This document shows positions 1 through 6,622 of a DNA stretch of 10,833 nucleotides, one piece after another (positions within the stretch are counted from its first letter, which is position 1; each line of letters starts with the position of its first letter). Position numbers and translations under genes: made by a program. The stretch comes from JADGHX01 sp040255575. Its GTDB lineage: Bacteria; Pseudomonadota; Gammaproteobacteria; Steroidobacterales; Steroidobacteraceae. Where the stretch lies: positions 1-10,833 of the forward strand of contig JBDZVF010000197.1 of the NCBI GenBank assembly GCA_040255575.1, in the 5' to 3' direction. The notes beneath the pieces are model-generated. The model made no database searches. It was not told the origin of the DNA and saw only the letters and a program-made list of their open reading frames with translations.

Positions 1-470
1 TGCCGCCGGGCCTCGACCCCGCGCGCATGGAAGCCGGACGGGTTCGCAACGCGCGCATCCGCGAAGAAGGCACACGCAATCTGGTGGCTGCAGCAGTGGC
101 TGCAGGCGCCAAGCGACTGATCGCCCAGAGCATCGCATTCGCCTATGCCCCTGGCCCCACGCCCTATCGCGAGGACGCGCCGCTGGACCCCTCCGCACGC
201 GCTGTTGCCAGCCTCGAGCAGCAGGTGCTCAGTACTCCAATGGTCGGCATCGTGCTTCGATATGGCCGCTTCTATGGGCCCGGCACCGGATTCGAGACAC
301 CGGCGGCCGGCGGCGCGGTGCACGTCGAGGCGGCCGCCGACGCCGCGCGGCGCGCCGTCACGCGCGGCACTCAGGGCGTCTACAACATCGCGGAGCCGGG
401 CGAGGCCCTCTCGAGCGCGAAGGCGAATGACGAGCTCGGTTGGAAAGCGGATTTTCGCATCCGGCATTAG
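1..470 (+). CDS. NAD(P)-dependent epimerase/dehydratase-like SDR, C-terminal part (5' end outside window)
   Basis: The frame is open from the first bases of the window, so the internal ATG at 27 is not the true start and the gene continues upstream. The visible part is about 155 residues. It holds a stretch typical of extended or atypical short-chain dehydrogenases: a helix (TRNLVAAAVAAGAKRLI) followed by the strand and loop IAQSIAFAYAPG, then LRYGRFYGPGTG, and near the end GVYNIAEPGE and DELGWKADFR, which match the substrate-side C-terminal half of this family. The glycine-rich NAD(P)-binding N-terminus is not in the window. The Tyr in AFAYAPG is not followed by Lys four residues later, so the classical YxxxK catalytic pair is absent or modified here, as in atypical SDRs. 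The substrate cannot be told. The stop is TAG at 468-470, and 98 bp separate it from the next gene on the same strand. Confidence 0.8.
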   Translation, partial: PPGLDPARMEAGRVRNARIREEGTRNLVAAAVAAGAKRLIAQSIAFAYAPGPTPYREDAPLDPSARAVASLEQQVLSTPMVGIVLRYGRFYGPGTGFETPAAGGAVHVEAAADAARRAVTRGTQGVYNIAEPGEALSSAKANDELGWKADFRIRH

Positions 471-504
471 CGCACGCGACCCACGCCCGCCAGAGATGCC
501 GGCC

Positions 505-533
505 GTGAACGCTCGTCTCCAACCTGCTAGCCT
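505..533 (+). promoter_or_regulatory. Candidate promoter for the 2-hydroxy-acid dehydrogenase gene
   Basis: In the 98-bp gap before the flavoenzyme gene there is an extended -10-like element, TGCTAGCCT, with the hexamer TAGCCT at 528-533. A weak -35-like hexamer, GTGAAC, lies at 505-510 with a 17-bp spacer. Transcription from here would begin around 540 and leave a leader of roughly 30 nt that includes the A-rich Shine-Dalgarno region at 543-556. The match to consensus is modest. The spacing and position are the main support. Confidence 0.25.
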
Positions 534-568
534 CGCGTCCTCCAAAAAAAAGGGGACTCGAGTTACTC

Positions 569-1759
569 ATGCCCTGGCAACGCCGACCGTTTCGGGAAAA
601 GAGCGTTTCACGCGCGCTCAACATTGGCCATCTGCGCGACATCGCGAGCCGCAGCCTGCCGCACTTCATTTTCGAGTATGTCGAAGGCGGCGCGGAAGAC
701 GAGGCCTCGCTCCGCCACAACCGCGCGGCGTTCGAGGCGTACCGGCTGATCCCCTCGACGCTGGTCAATACGACGGCGCGCCATCACCGCACCACGCTCT
801 TCGGTACCGAAATCAAGGCGCCCCTGATCGTGGCCCCCACGGGCATGAACGGCATCCTCCGGCGCGATGGAGACATCATGCTGGCGCGCGCTGCGGCCGC
901 CGCAGGCATCCCCTTCTGCATGAGCACGGTTTCCACGGTCCCCATCGAGCGGCTCGCTGCGGAAGCCGGTGGCCGGCTCTGGATGCAGCTCTACGTGATG
1001 AAGGAGCGGAAGGTTGCCGAGAGCATCATCGCCCGAGCGAAGGCGGCAGGGTTCGAAGCGTTGGTGTTCACCACCGACGCGAACGTGTTCGGCTATCGGG
1101 AATGGGATCGACGCAACTACCTGCGGCCCGGCCGGCCCACCTTCCGCAACGCGCTCGGGGTGCTGCGGCATCCGGGATGGCTGCTCGATGTGATCCTGAG
1201 CCACGGCATGCCGGAGTTCGTGAATTTCGCGGACTTCCTGCCGCCCGGCGCGGCGAGCGCGATCGGCGGGAGCACCGTCATCCCCACCCTCTTCCAGCCG
1301 GACATCACCTGGGACGACATCGCCTGGCTGCGCGATCACTGGGACCGCAAGCTCCTCATCAAGGGTGTGCTGAGCGTGCCCGATGCGGAACGCGCGGCCT
1401 CGCTGGGCTGCGATGGCATCATCCTGACGAATCACGGCGGGCGGCAGCTCGACTACTGCGTCGCCCCGTTCGAGATGGTGCCGGAAATCTCGGCTGCGGT
1501 CGGCAACCGGCTCACCGTGATCGTCGATAGTGGGTTCCGCCGCGGCACCGATGTCATCAAAGCGCTGGCGCTCGGCGCGAACGCTGTGATGATTGGCCGC
1601 GCGACGTTGTACGGGCTCATCGCGGGCGGCGAGCCCGGCGTGCTGCGCGCTATCGAAATCCTCACCGCCGAGATCGACCGCACCCTCGGCCACCTCGGCG
1701 TGCGCTCGCTCGATGAGCTCGGCCCGCATCTGTTGAAGAAAGCGAGCGCGTCTGGTTAA
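569..1759 (+). CDS. FMN-dependent alpha-hydroxy-acid dehydrogenase, (S)-mandelate dehydrogenase-like
   Basis: This 396-residue protein is a full-length (beta/alpha)8 flavoprotein of the lactate/mandelate dehydrogenase and glycolate oxidase family, which oxidises an L-2-hydroxy acid to the 2-keto acid. Expected active-site residues are all present: Tyr37 in FEYVEGGAEDE, PTGMNG at 90-95 (FMN), Tyr142 in LYVMKER, Asp170 in TTD, Lys265 in IKG, catalytic His289 and Arg292 in TNHGGRQLD, then DSGFRRGTD at 320-328 and GRATLYG at 343-349 for flavin phosphate binding. The motif GYREWDRRN (175-183) resembles the substrate-arginine segment of Pseudomonas MdlB more than that of glycolate oxidase. The hydrophobic/amphipathic stretch at about 190-232 sits where MdlB and LldD carry their membrane-anchoring insert, so peripheral membrane attachment and electron transfer to quinone are inferred. 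AGGGGA at 551-556 lies 12 nt before the ATG. Substrate could be mandelate, lactate or another 2-hydroxy acid. Confidence 0.9.
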   Translation: MPWQRRPFREKSVSRALNIGHLRDIASRSLPHFIFEYVEGGAEDEASLRHNRAAFEAYRLIPSTLVNTTARHHRTTLFGTEIKAPLIVAPTGMNGILRRDGDIMLARAAAAAGIPFCMSTVSTVPIERLAAEAGGRLWMQLYVMKERKVAESIIARAKAAGFEALVFTTDANVFGYREWDRRNYLRPGRPTFRNALGVLRHPGWLLDVILSHGMPEFVNFADFLPPGAASAIGGSTVIPTLFQPDITWDDIAWLRDHWDRKLLIKGVLSVPDAERAASLGCDGIILTNHGGRQLDYCVAPFEMVPEISAAVGNRLTVIVDSGFRRGTDVIKALALGANAVMIGRATLYGLIAGGEPGVLRAIEILTAEIDRTLGHLGVRSLDELGPHLLKKASASG

Positions 1760-1996
1760 ACCGTCTTGGGCAAGATCAAGGCGGACGCCGCGGAGATCCT
1801 CGCCACGATTCAGCCCGCGGGCCTCACCCTGCTCCCCGTCAGCGGCGAACATGCCGCGCGGGTTGCGCGGCTGCCGGCCCATCACAAGGATCCGTTCGAT
1901 CGCATCCTGATTGCGCAGGCGGTCACAGAGCCCATGATCCTGCTGACCAACGACAAGGCGCTGGAACGGTACGGCGATCTCGTGCAGGTGGTGTGA
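1760..1996 (+). pseudogene. VapC-like PIN-domain toxin remnant, N-terminal half missing
   Basis: The conceptual product (about 78 residues, readable from the codons directly after the preceding stop, or from a TTG at 1766) matches only the second half of a PIN-domain ribonuclease of the VapC type. It starts at LGKIKADAAEIL, continues with LLPVSGEHAARVARLPAHHKDPFDRILIAQA, and ends with ILLTNDKALERYG. The DPFDR aspartate and the TND motif are present. The first metal-binding Asp near the N-terminus and the Glu of the middle helix are absent, because about 50 N-terminal residues have no counterpart. The homology begins right after the flavoenzyme's TAA at 1757-1759 and is in the same frame. No Shine-Dalgarno sequence or VapB-like antitoxin gene is seen. 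A nuclease lacking half of its metal ligands should be inactive, so I call it a degraded gene. TGA at 1994-1996 abuts the convergent gene's stop. Confidence 0.75.
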
Positions 1997-2716
1997 TCAG
2001 TTGCCGGGGCTCGCGGCCGCCGGTTCGATCCAGATCGCTTTCGCCCGGCCGCAGAGCTCGCCGTCTTCGTCGAAGAGCGCCGTGCCCGCTTCATGCTTGC
2101 GGCCCTTGGAGGCGATGTGCCAGGCCACGACGCGGCAGGGCTCTTCCACGTGAACGCAGCGGTCCACGTGCGCGGTGAACTCGCCGAGGAGCCAGGTGCC
2201 GCGCCCGCTCTTGTTGGCGGCGAAGCAGCCGGGGCAATCCATGGCTGCCCACATGAACTCCGGTCGCACCTTGCCGTCACCGCGATCGAGTGAGGCGTCC
2301 GGCACCCAGGGCGCCGCGAAGACGTGCCGGCCATTCACCGGCCCTGCGAAGATCCGCAGCCCATCGCCCCGTGCCCGCTGCGGCCCACAGACAAAACACG
2401 TTGGGAACGGATGTTCGGTGAACCCCGGGTAACGCACCGATGCGTCGAGCGCCTCGAGATAGCTCGGCGGCACGGGGGTATCGAGCAGCAGCGGCTCGGC
2501 AGGCCGCGCCTGCGCCACCACCTCTGCACCGTGGCGAACGAGAATGGTGCCGTCGGGCTGCGTTTCCGCATCGAGCGGCGTATCCAGCGGCGGCGGCTTC
2601 ATCAGTCGCACGGTGAGGTTTTCAGGCGAAAGGCTCGCGACCAGCCCGCAAAAGTAGCCGCCATTGGCGGAGGTCGGCGGACCACAGAAGCGTTTCGCAA
2701 TTGCCAGCGCGGTCAT
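1997..2716 (-). CDS. Uncharacterised hotdog-fold, thioesterase-like protein with CxxC motifs
   Basis: This 239-residue protein has no recognised named function. Its N-terminal segment (about residues 9-28, containing FCGPPTSANGGYFCG) and its second half (about 152-232) each look like a hotdog-fold unit, giving a double-hotdog architecture as in acyl-CoA thioesterase-like proteins. Residues 106-112 contain CFVCGP, and residues 160-164 contain DCPGC, so there are two Cys-x2-Cys pairs (107/110 and 161/164) that could bind a metal or form disulfides. No signal peptide or membrane segment is apparent, so it is presumably cytoplasmic. The ATG start is supported by GAGGGGG at 2721-2727, just upstream. 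It lies 15 bp after the MFS transporter stop on the same strand and is the last gene of the trp cluster. It ends with TGA within a palindromic TGATCA shared with the opposite strand. Thioesterase activity is an inference from fold only. Confidence 0.75.
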   Translation of the reverse strand: MTALAIAKRFCGPPTSANGGYFCGLVASLSPENLTVRLMKPPPLDTPLDAETQPDGTILVRHGAEVVAQARPAEPLLLDTPVPPSYLEALDASVRYPGFTEHPFPTCFVCGPQRARGDGLRIFAGPVNGRHVFAAPWVPDASLDRGDGKVRPEFMWAAMDCPGCFAANKSGRGTWLLGEFTAHVDRCVHVEEPCRVVAWHIASKGRKHEAGTALFDEDGELCGRAKAIWIEPAAASPGN

Positions 2717-2731
2717 GCTGCCCCCTCGTTT

Positions 2732-3952
2732 CTACTCGGCACTCCACACCGAGCGCCAGATCAGAAAGCCGATCATCGCCGCGATGAGCGCGCCGAGCGT
2801 CAGCAACGCCATCGAATGGCTGATCGCCGGCACGATCCCGCCCAGGAACAGCGCGCCTACCCCGAGCATCACGCACGACTGCACCGAAGCGGCTGATCCG
2901 CGCACCTCTGGAAACATGTCCAGCATCCGCAACGCGTAGATCGGCATCATCAGCTGCACACCGAGCGCCATCACCGTGATGAGCACCTGCTGCGGGAAGA
3001 TGGCCGGCGAATCCACGAAAGACTGCAGCATGACCGAAAGCACGCCGCCTGCAAGCGTGAGCGTGTACCCGATCTTGATCTGTTTCGTGCCTTCGACGCG
3101 GCCCGCGAGCTTCCCCGAGAGGAACGCCCCACCCATGATGCCGATGATGAGCGGCACGAACACGTACGCGAACTGCGTTTCGGCCAGGTGCCAGTGCCCC
3201 AGCACGATCGCCGGCGCGGCACCGATGAACATGATCATCGCGGAAAACGTGGTGCCCAGCGCGAGCGCGTACATCATGAACGTGCGATCCGACGCGATGT
3301 GCCAGATCGTGCGTCCCAGCCCACCGAAATCGAGCTTCGCGCGCCGCTCGAAGGGATGCGTCTCGGGCAGGAGGATGTAGCTCAGCACGCACAGCGACGC
3401 GCCCGTGATCACCATGAAGCCGAACACGAAGCGCCAGCCGAACCACACGTGAATCCATCCGCCCAGCACGGGCGCGATGGCTGGCGCGATGCTGAAGATC
3501 ATCGAGATCGTCGCCATCAGCTTCTGCGCCTGCGGGCCTTCGTGCAGGTCGCGGATGATCGCGCGGCCCACGGCCATTCCCACGCCCGCGCTCATGCCCT
3601 GGATCGCGCGAAAGGCGAGCAGGATTGCGAAGGACGGCGCAAACACGCACGCGACGGACGCGAGCGAATAAACGACCAGCCCGACGAGCACCACCGGCCG
3701 GCGACCGAGGGCATCCGACAGCGGGCCCTGGATCAGCGTCATCAACGCGAACGGCAGCATGTAGACCGTGATGGTCTGCTGGATCTCCCAGGTGGTGAGC
3801 GAAAACTCCTGCGAGATCGCCGGGAAGGAAGGATAGAAGGTGTCGAGCGAGAACGGGCTCACCATCGCGAGCGCCGCGAGCAGGGCCGCCATGCCCCAGT
3901 GGGAACCTCCCTTGTTGTCGTCCTTGATCAGCTCATCCGGGACGACTTTCAC
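2732..3952 (-). CDS. MFS transporter of the Bcr/CflA (DHA1) drug-efflux type
   Basis: This 406-residue integral inner-membrane protein with about 12 predicted transmembrane segments is a proton-coupled exporter of the major facilitator superfamily. Family motifs are visible: the first helix at about 21-36 followed by SLDTFYPSFPAI; motif A, GPLSDALGRRPVV, at 76-88; RAIQGMSAG with AVGRAIIRD at 115-135, typical of Bcr/CflA members; and motif C-like APVLGGW at 160-166. A cytoplasmic linker (PFERRAKLDFGG, 200-211) separates the two halves. I chose the GTG at 3952-3950, which overlaps the trpA TGA as GTGA, like most junctions in this cluster. An ATG at 3892, 20 codons in, has a strong AAGGGAGG upstream but at a long 13-nt spacing and is the alternative. 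The cargo is unknown. Position suggests export of tryptophan, a pathway intermediate or a toxic analogue, but Bcr/CflA proteins are usually multidrug exporters. Confidence 0.85.
   Translation of the reverse strand: MKVVPDELIKDDNKGGSHWGMAALLAALAMVSPFSLDTFYPSFPAISQEFSLTTWEIQQTITVYMLPFALMTLIQGPLSDALGRRPVVLVGLVVYSLASVACVFAPSFAILLAFRAIQGMSAGVGMAVGRAIIRDLHEGPQAQKLMATISMIFSIAPAIAPVLGGWIHVWFGWRFVFGFMVITGASLCVLSYILLPETHPFERRAKLDFGGLGRTIWHIASDRTFMMYALALGTTFSAMIMFIGAAPAIVLGHWHLAETQFAYVFVPLIIGIMGGAFLSGKLAGRVEGTKQIKIGYTLTLAGGVLSVMLQSFVDSPAIFPQQVLITVMALGVQLMMPIYALRMLDMFPEVRGSAASVQSCVMLGVGALFLGGIVPAISHSMALLTLGALIAAMIGFLIWRSVWSAE
3906..3914 (-). promoter_or_regulatory. Shine-Dalgarno-like sequence inside the 5' end of the MFS gene
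   Basis: Reading on the - strand, CAAGGGAGG lies 13 nt before an ATG at 3892-3890. It is the best ribosome-binding match near this gene but lies downstream of the GTG that overlaps the trpA stop. It could support a shorter product starting at Met21, or be fortuitous. It is the reason the MFS start is not certain. Confidence 0.35.
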
Positions 3953-4725
3953 CGCGCGGCCTGCCTCAGACCGCGCAGGAAGGCGGTAACGTCCCCGCCT
4001 CGTTCGATGACCTCGATCAGCGCCGAGCCGACCACCACGCCATCCACGTGGCCGCTCAGGCGCTCCACCTGTTCCCGGCCGCGAATGCCGAAGCCGGCGC
4101 ACACCGGCTGCTTCGAGGCAGCGCGAACGCGATCGAGATAGGTGAGCACATCTTCCGGCACGGCAACGTTCTTGCCAGTGGTGCCCGTCATGGTGACGGC
4201 GTAGACGAATCCCTGGCTACTTTCGCAAATACGCTTCAGGCGTGATGGTTCCGTTACCGGCGTGGCCATCTGCACCAGCGCAACACCGGTGGCGTCGAGA
4301 GCGCCCCGCATGTCATCGCTCTCATCGACGGGCAGGTCGGGAACGATGAAGCCGCACACCCCCACTTCGGCCGCCTTCGCGGCAAGCTTCTCGAGGCCGT
4401 AGGACAGCAGCGGATTGAGATAGCTCATCAGCAGGAGCGGCGTGTCGAGCTTCGGCATCGACGCGAGCTCATCGAGAATCCAGCCGAGGCTCACGCCCTG
4501 CTGGAGCGCGACGGTGCTCGAGCGCTGGATGGTGACGCCGTCGGCCATCGGGTCCGTGAACGGCACACCGATCTCGACGACGTCCGCGCCCGCCGCGACC
4601 GCGCGCAGCAGATCCTTGAAACCGACCTTCGTCGGGAAGCCGGCGGTGAGGAAGGCCACGAGGGCGGGATCCCCGCTCTGGGATGCGGACCGAATGGCTG
4701 CGCTGATGCGATCGCGTGGAGTCAT
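3949..4725 (-). CDS. trpA: Tryptophan synthase alpha chain
   Basis: TrpA cleaves indole-3-glycerol phosphate to indole and glyceraldehyde 3-phosphate and channels indole to TrpB in the alpha2-beta2 complex. The 258-residue length is normal for this TIM barrel. The catalytic pair is visible as Glu51 in EIGVPF and Asp62 in DPMADG, with the following ADGVTIQ instead of the more common ADGPxIQ. Later landmarks are LLLMSYLNPLLSYG, the FIVPDLPVDE loop, the mobile loop 6 TGTTGKN, and the phosphate-binding GFGIRG and VVVGSALIE segments. The start ATG at 4725-4723 overlaps the trpB TGA by 4 bp. I see no strong ribosome-binding site of its own, so translational coupling to trpB is likely, which would help equal subunit production. 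Its own TGA overlaps the GTG of the transporter gene. Confidence 0.97.
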   Translation of the reverse strand: MTPRDRISAAIRSASQSGDPALVAFLTAGFPTKVGFKDLLRAVAAGADVVEIGVPFTDPMADGVTIQRSSTVALQQGVSLGWILDELASMPKLDTPLLLMSYLNPLLSYGLEKLAAKAAEVGVCGFIVPDLPVDESDDMRGALDATGVALVQMATPVTEPSRLKRICESSQGFVYAVTMTGTTGKNVAVPEDVLTYLDRVRAASKQPVCAGFGIRGREQVERLSGHVDGVVVGSALIEVIERGGDVTAFLRGLRQAAR

Positions 4726-5969
4726 GACTGGCCGGTTGCGAGAAGAGTTTTCTGGAGAGTGGGCATGTCTTTGTCACCGCGGCCGGAAAGGCCGACGAGG
4801 ATGCGTTTGCCCGGGTTGGCTTTGGCGAAGCGCTTGGCGCCCGCGAGCGCGTGCGCGCTTTCAAGGGCGGGCAGGATGCCTTCGAGCTCGCAGAGCTCCT
4901 TCACACAGGCGAGCGCTTCATCGTCACTGGCGGATTCGGCCTTGATGCGGCCGGCGGTGAGCAGCAACGCGTGCTCGGGGCCGACACCAGGATAGTCGAG
5001 GCCAGCGGAAACAGAATGCGTTTCCTGGATCTGACCGTTGTCGTCCTGGAGCAGCAGCGAGTAGCAGCCATGCAGCACGCCTGGGCGACCGTACACGAGC
5101 GTTGCGGCGTTCTCGCCAAGACCCGCGCCACGGCCGCCGGCTTCGATGCCGATGATCTGCACCGACGCATCGCCGATGAACGGATAGAAGATGCCGATGG
5201 CGTTGGAGCCGCCGCCCACGCAGGCGATGAGCGCATCCGGCAATCCGCCGGCCTGCTCCAGCATCTGGGCGCGCGCCTCGCGACCGATGACCGACTGCAG
5301 CTCGCGCACGAGATACGGGTAGGGATGTGGACCCGCGGCCGAGCCAAAGAGGTAATACGTGCCGAGCGGATCGCTCACCCAGTCGCGCATCGCTTCATCG
5401 ATGGCCGCGCGCAGCGTGCGATCGCCGCTGGTCACCGGAACGACCTTCGCGCCGAGCAGCCGCATGCGGCCGACGTTTGGCGCCTGGCGCTCCATGTCGA
5501 CTTCGCCCATGTACACCGTGCACGGCAGCCCGACGCGCGCGCAGGCGGCCGCACTCGCGACGCCGTGCTGGCCGGCGCCCGTCTCCGCGATCACGCGCTG
5601 TGCGCCGATGCGCCTGGCGAGCAGCGCCTGGCCGATGGCGTTGTTGATCTTGTGCGCGCCGGTATGGGCCAGGTCCTCGCGCTTGAGATACACCTGCGCG
5701 CCCCAGCGCTCGGAAATGCGCGGCACGTGGGTGAGCGCGGTCGGGCGGCCCACGAACGTCTTCAGCTCGTGGGTCACGGCGGCCTTGAACTCCGCGCTGT
5801 GCAAATGCTCGCGCATGCCGGCTTCGAGCCGCTCGAACGCGGGGATCAGCGTCTCCGGCACATACCGGCCGCCGAAGGGGCCAAAGCGGCCGCGGGAGTC
5901 CGGGAATTTTCCGGCGAGCTCGTCGGCGAGCAGATGCCGGGTGTCGGGTTGTGGCGCAGGGGCGGTCAC
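4722..5969 (-). CDS. trpB: Tryptophan synthase beta chain
   Basis: TrpB is the PLP enzyme that condenses indole with L-serine to L-tryptophan in the alpha2-beta2 tryptophan synthase. The 415-residue product has all hallmarks: RFGPFGGRYVPETL at 28-41, YLKREDLAHTGAHKINN with PLP lysine Lys107, ETGAGQHG at 129-136 with Glu129 as the catalytic acid, the phosphate-binding GGGSNA at 252-257, and LVGLSGRGDKDM near the C-terminus. It is the canonical TrpB1 type, consistent with the adjacent trpA. The start is a GTG at 5969-5967 overlapping the trpF stop as GTGA. It is well supported by AAGGAG 8 nt upstream. There is no sign of truncation or frameshift. Confidence 0.97.
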   Translation of the reverse strand: MTAPAPQPDTRHLLADELAGKFPDSRGRFGPFGGRYVPETLIPAFERLEAGMREHLHSAEFKAAVTHELKTFVGRPTALTHVPRISERWGAQVYLKREDLAHTGAHKINNAIGQALLARRIGAQRVIAETGAGQHGVASAAACARVGLPCTVYMGEVDMERQAPNVGRMRLLGAKVVPVTSGDRTLRAAIDEAMRDWVSDPLGTYYLFGSAAGPHPYPYLVRELQSVIGREARAQMLEQAGGLPDALIACVGGGSNAIGIFYPFIGDASVQIIGIEAGGRGAGLGENAATLVYGRPGVLHGCYSLLLQDDNGQIQETHSVSAGLDYPGVGPEHALLLTAGRIKAESASDDEALACVKELCELEGILPALESAHALAGAKRFAKANPGKRILVGLSGRGDKDMPTLQKTLLATGQS

Positions 5970-6622
5970 GACAGGTTCTCCTTCGCGCGCGGGGGCGCGG
6001 TTTGGCTTCGGGAGCCCGCGGCAGCAGCGGCGGAAGTCGCCGCACGCACCGCGCTCACGAAGCTCGCAATTTTCTGTGGGCTCTTGATGCCCGGGCTCGA
6101 TTCGACGCCGCTCGAGACATCCACGCCGAACGGATGTACCTCGGCAATGGCGGCGGCGACGTTCTCTGGCGAGAGGCCGCCAGCGAGGATGAGTTGGGTT
6201 CGGCGCGCCATGACGTGCGCGCTCGGCCAGTCCGTGGGCACGCCGGTGCCGCTGACGGGGCCTTCGAACAGCACGCGCGCGGGTAGCGGAGCGGGCTCGC
6301 CACCGGCGGTGCGCAGGACGGGGAGCAGGGTCAGCTCACTGGGGAGACGCAGGGTTTGCAGATCTCGCCAGTCGGTCTGGAAGATGTCGGGGCGGAAGAT
6401 CTCGAGGATCTCGTCTACCTCGGCCTGCGTCGGATGTTTGGTGACTGCGACGCATCGAGCGCGGCCGCGTGCAGGTTGTGCGAGCTCGGCCGCGCGCGCG
6501 GGGCTGACACGGCGTTTCGATTCAGCGAACACGAAGCCGATGGCGTCGACGCGAGCGTCGAGGGCGGCGCGGACCGCCTCCGAAGTCGTCATGCCGCAGA
6601 CCTTGATCCACATGGGTGTCAT
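5966..6622 (-). CDS. trpF: Phosphoribosylanthranilate isomerase with a short Ala-rich C-terminal tail
   Basis: TrpF converts N-(5-phosphoribosyl)anthranilate to the 1-deoxyribulose form by an Amadori rearrangement. The 218-residue protein has the general base Cys9 in IKVCGMT and the general acid Asp168 in FGVDVSSGVE, plus IGFVFAESKRRVS at 28-40 and LAGGLSPENV at 146-155. Two things are unusual. The strand normally reading LLQxHG(D/N)E is replaced by IFQTDWRDL (80-88), losing the usual His-Gly. After the barrel ends at about residue 192, a tail of about 26 residues is rich in Ala and Ser. The ATG at 6622 overlaps the trpC stop as ATGA. A second ATG three codons later is possible but does not provide the overlap. 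It is a free-standing TrpF, not fused to TrpC as in enteric bacteria. Confidence 0.93.
   Translation of the reverse strand: MTPMWIKVCGMTTSEAVRAALDARVDAIGFVFAESKRRVSPARAAELAQPARGRARCVAVTKHPTQAEVDEILEIFRPDIFQTDWRDLQTLRLPSELTLLPVLRTAGGEPAPLPARVLFEGPVSGTGVPTDWPSAHVMARRTQLILAGGLSPENVAAAIAEVHPFGVDVSSGVESSPGIKSPQKIASFVSAVRAATSAAAAAGSRSQTAPPRAKENLS
5978..5983 (-). promoter_or_regulatory. Ribosome binding site of trpB
   Basis: AAGGAG on the - strand, 8 nt before the GTG at 5969, inside the 3' end of trpF. It fixes the GTG as the trpB start and gives trpB its own strong initiation site, in contrast to trpA and trpC, which lack a clear one. Confidence 0.7.

Noticed and set aside
145..1530. A 461-codon open frame on the + strand spanning the gap between the SDR and flavoenzyme genes.
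   Set aside because: It is out of frame with two well-supported genes and is Arg/Pro/Ala-rich noise from high GC.
608..1885. A 425-codon open frame on the - strand.
   Set aside because: It is the antisense shadow of the flavoenzyme gene, rich in Arg, Glu and His, with no family motifs.
3953..4102. A 50-residue N-terminal extension of the MFS protein from an ATG inside trpA.
   Set aside because: The extension is Arg/Gly-rich, overlaps the trpA coding sequence in another frame and has no resemblance to MFS N-termini.
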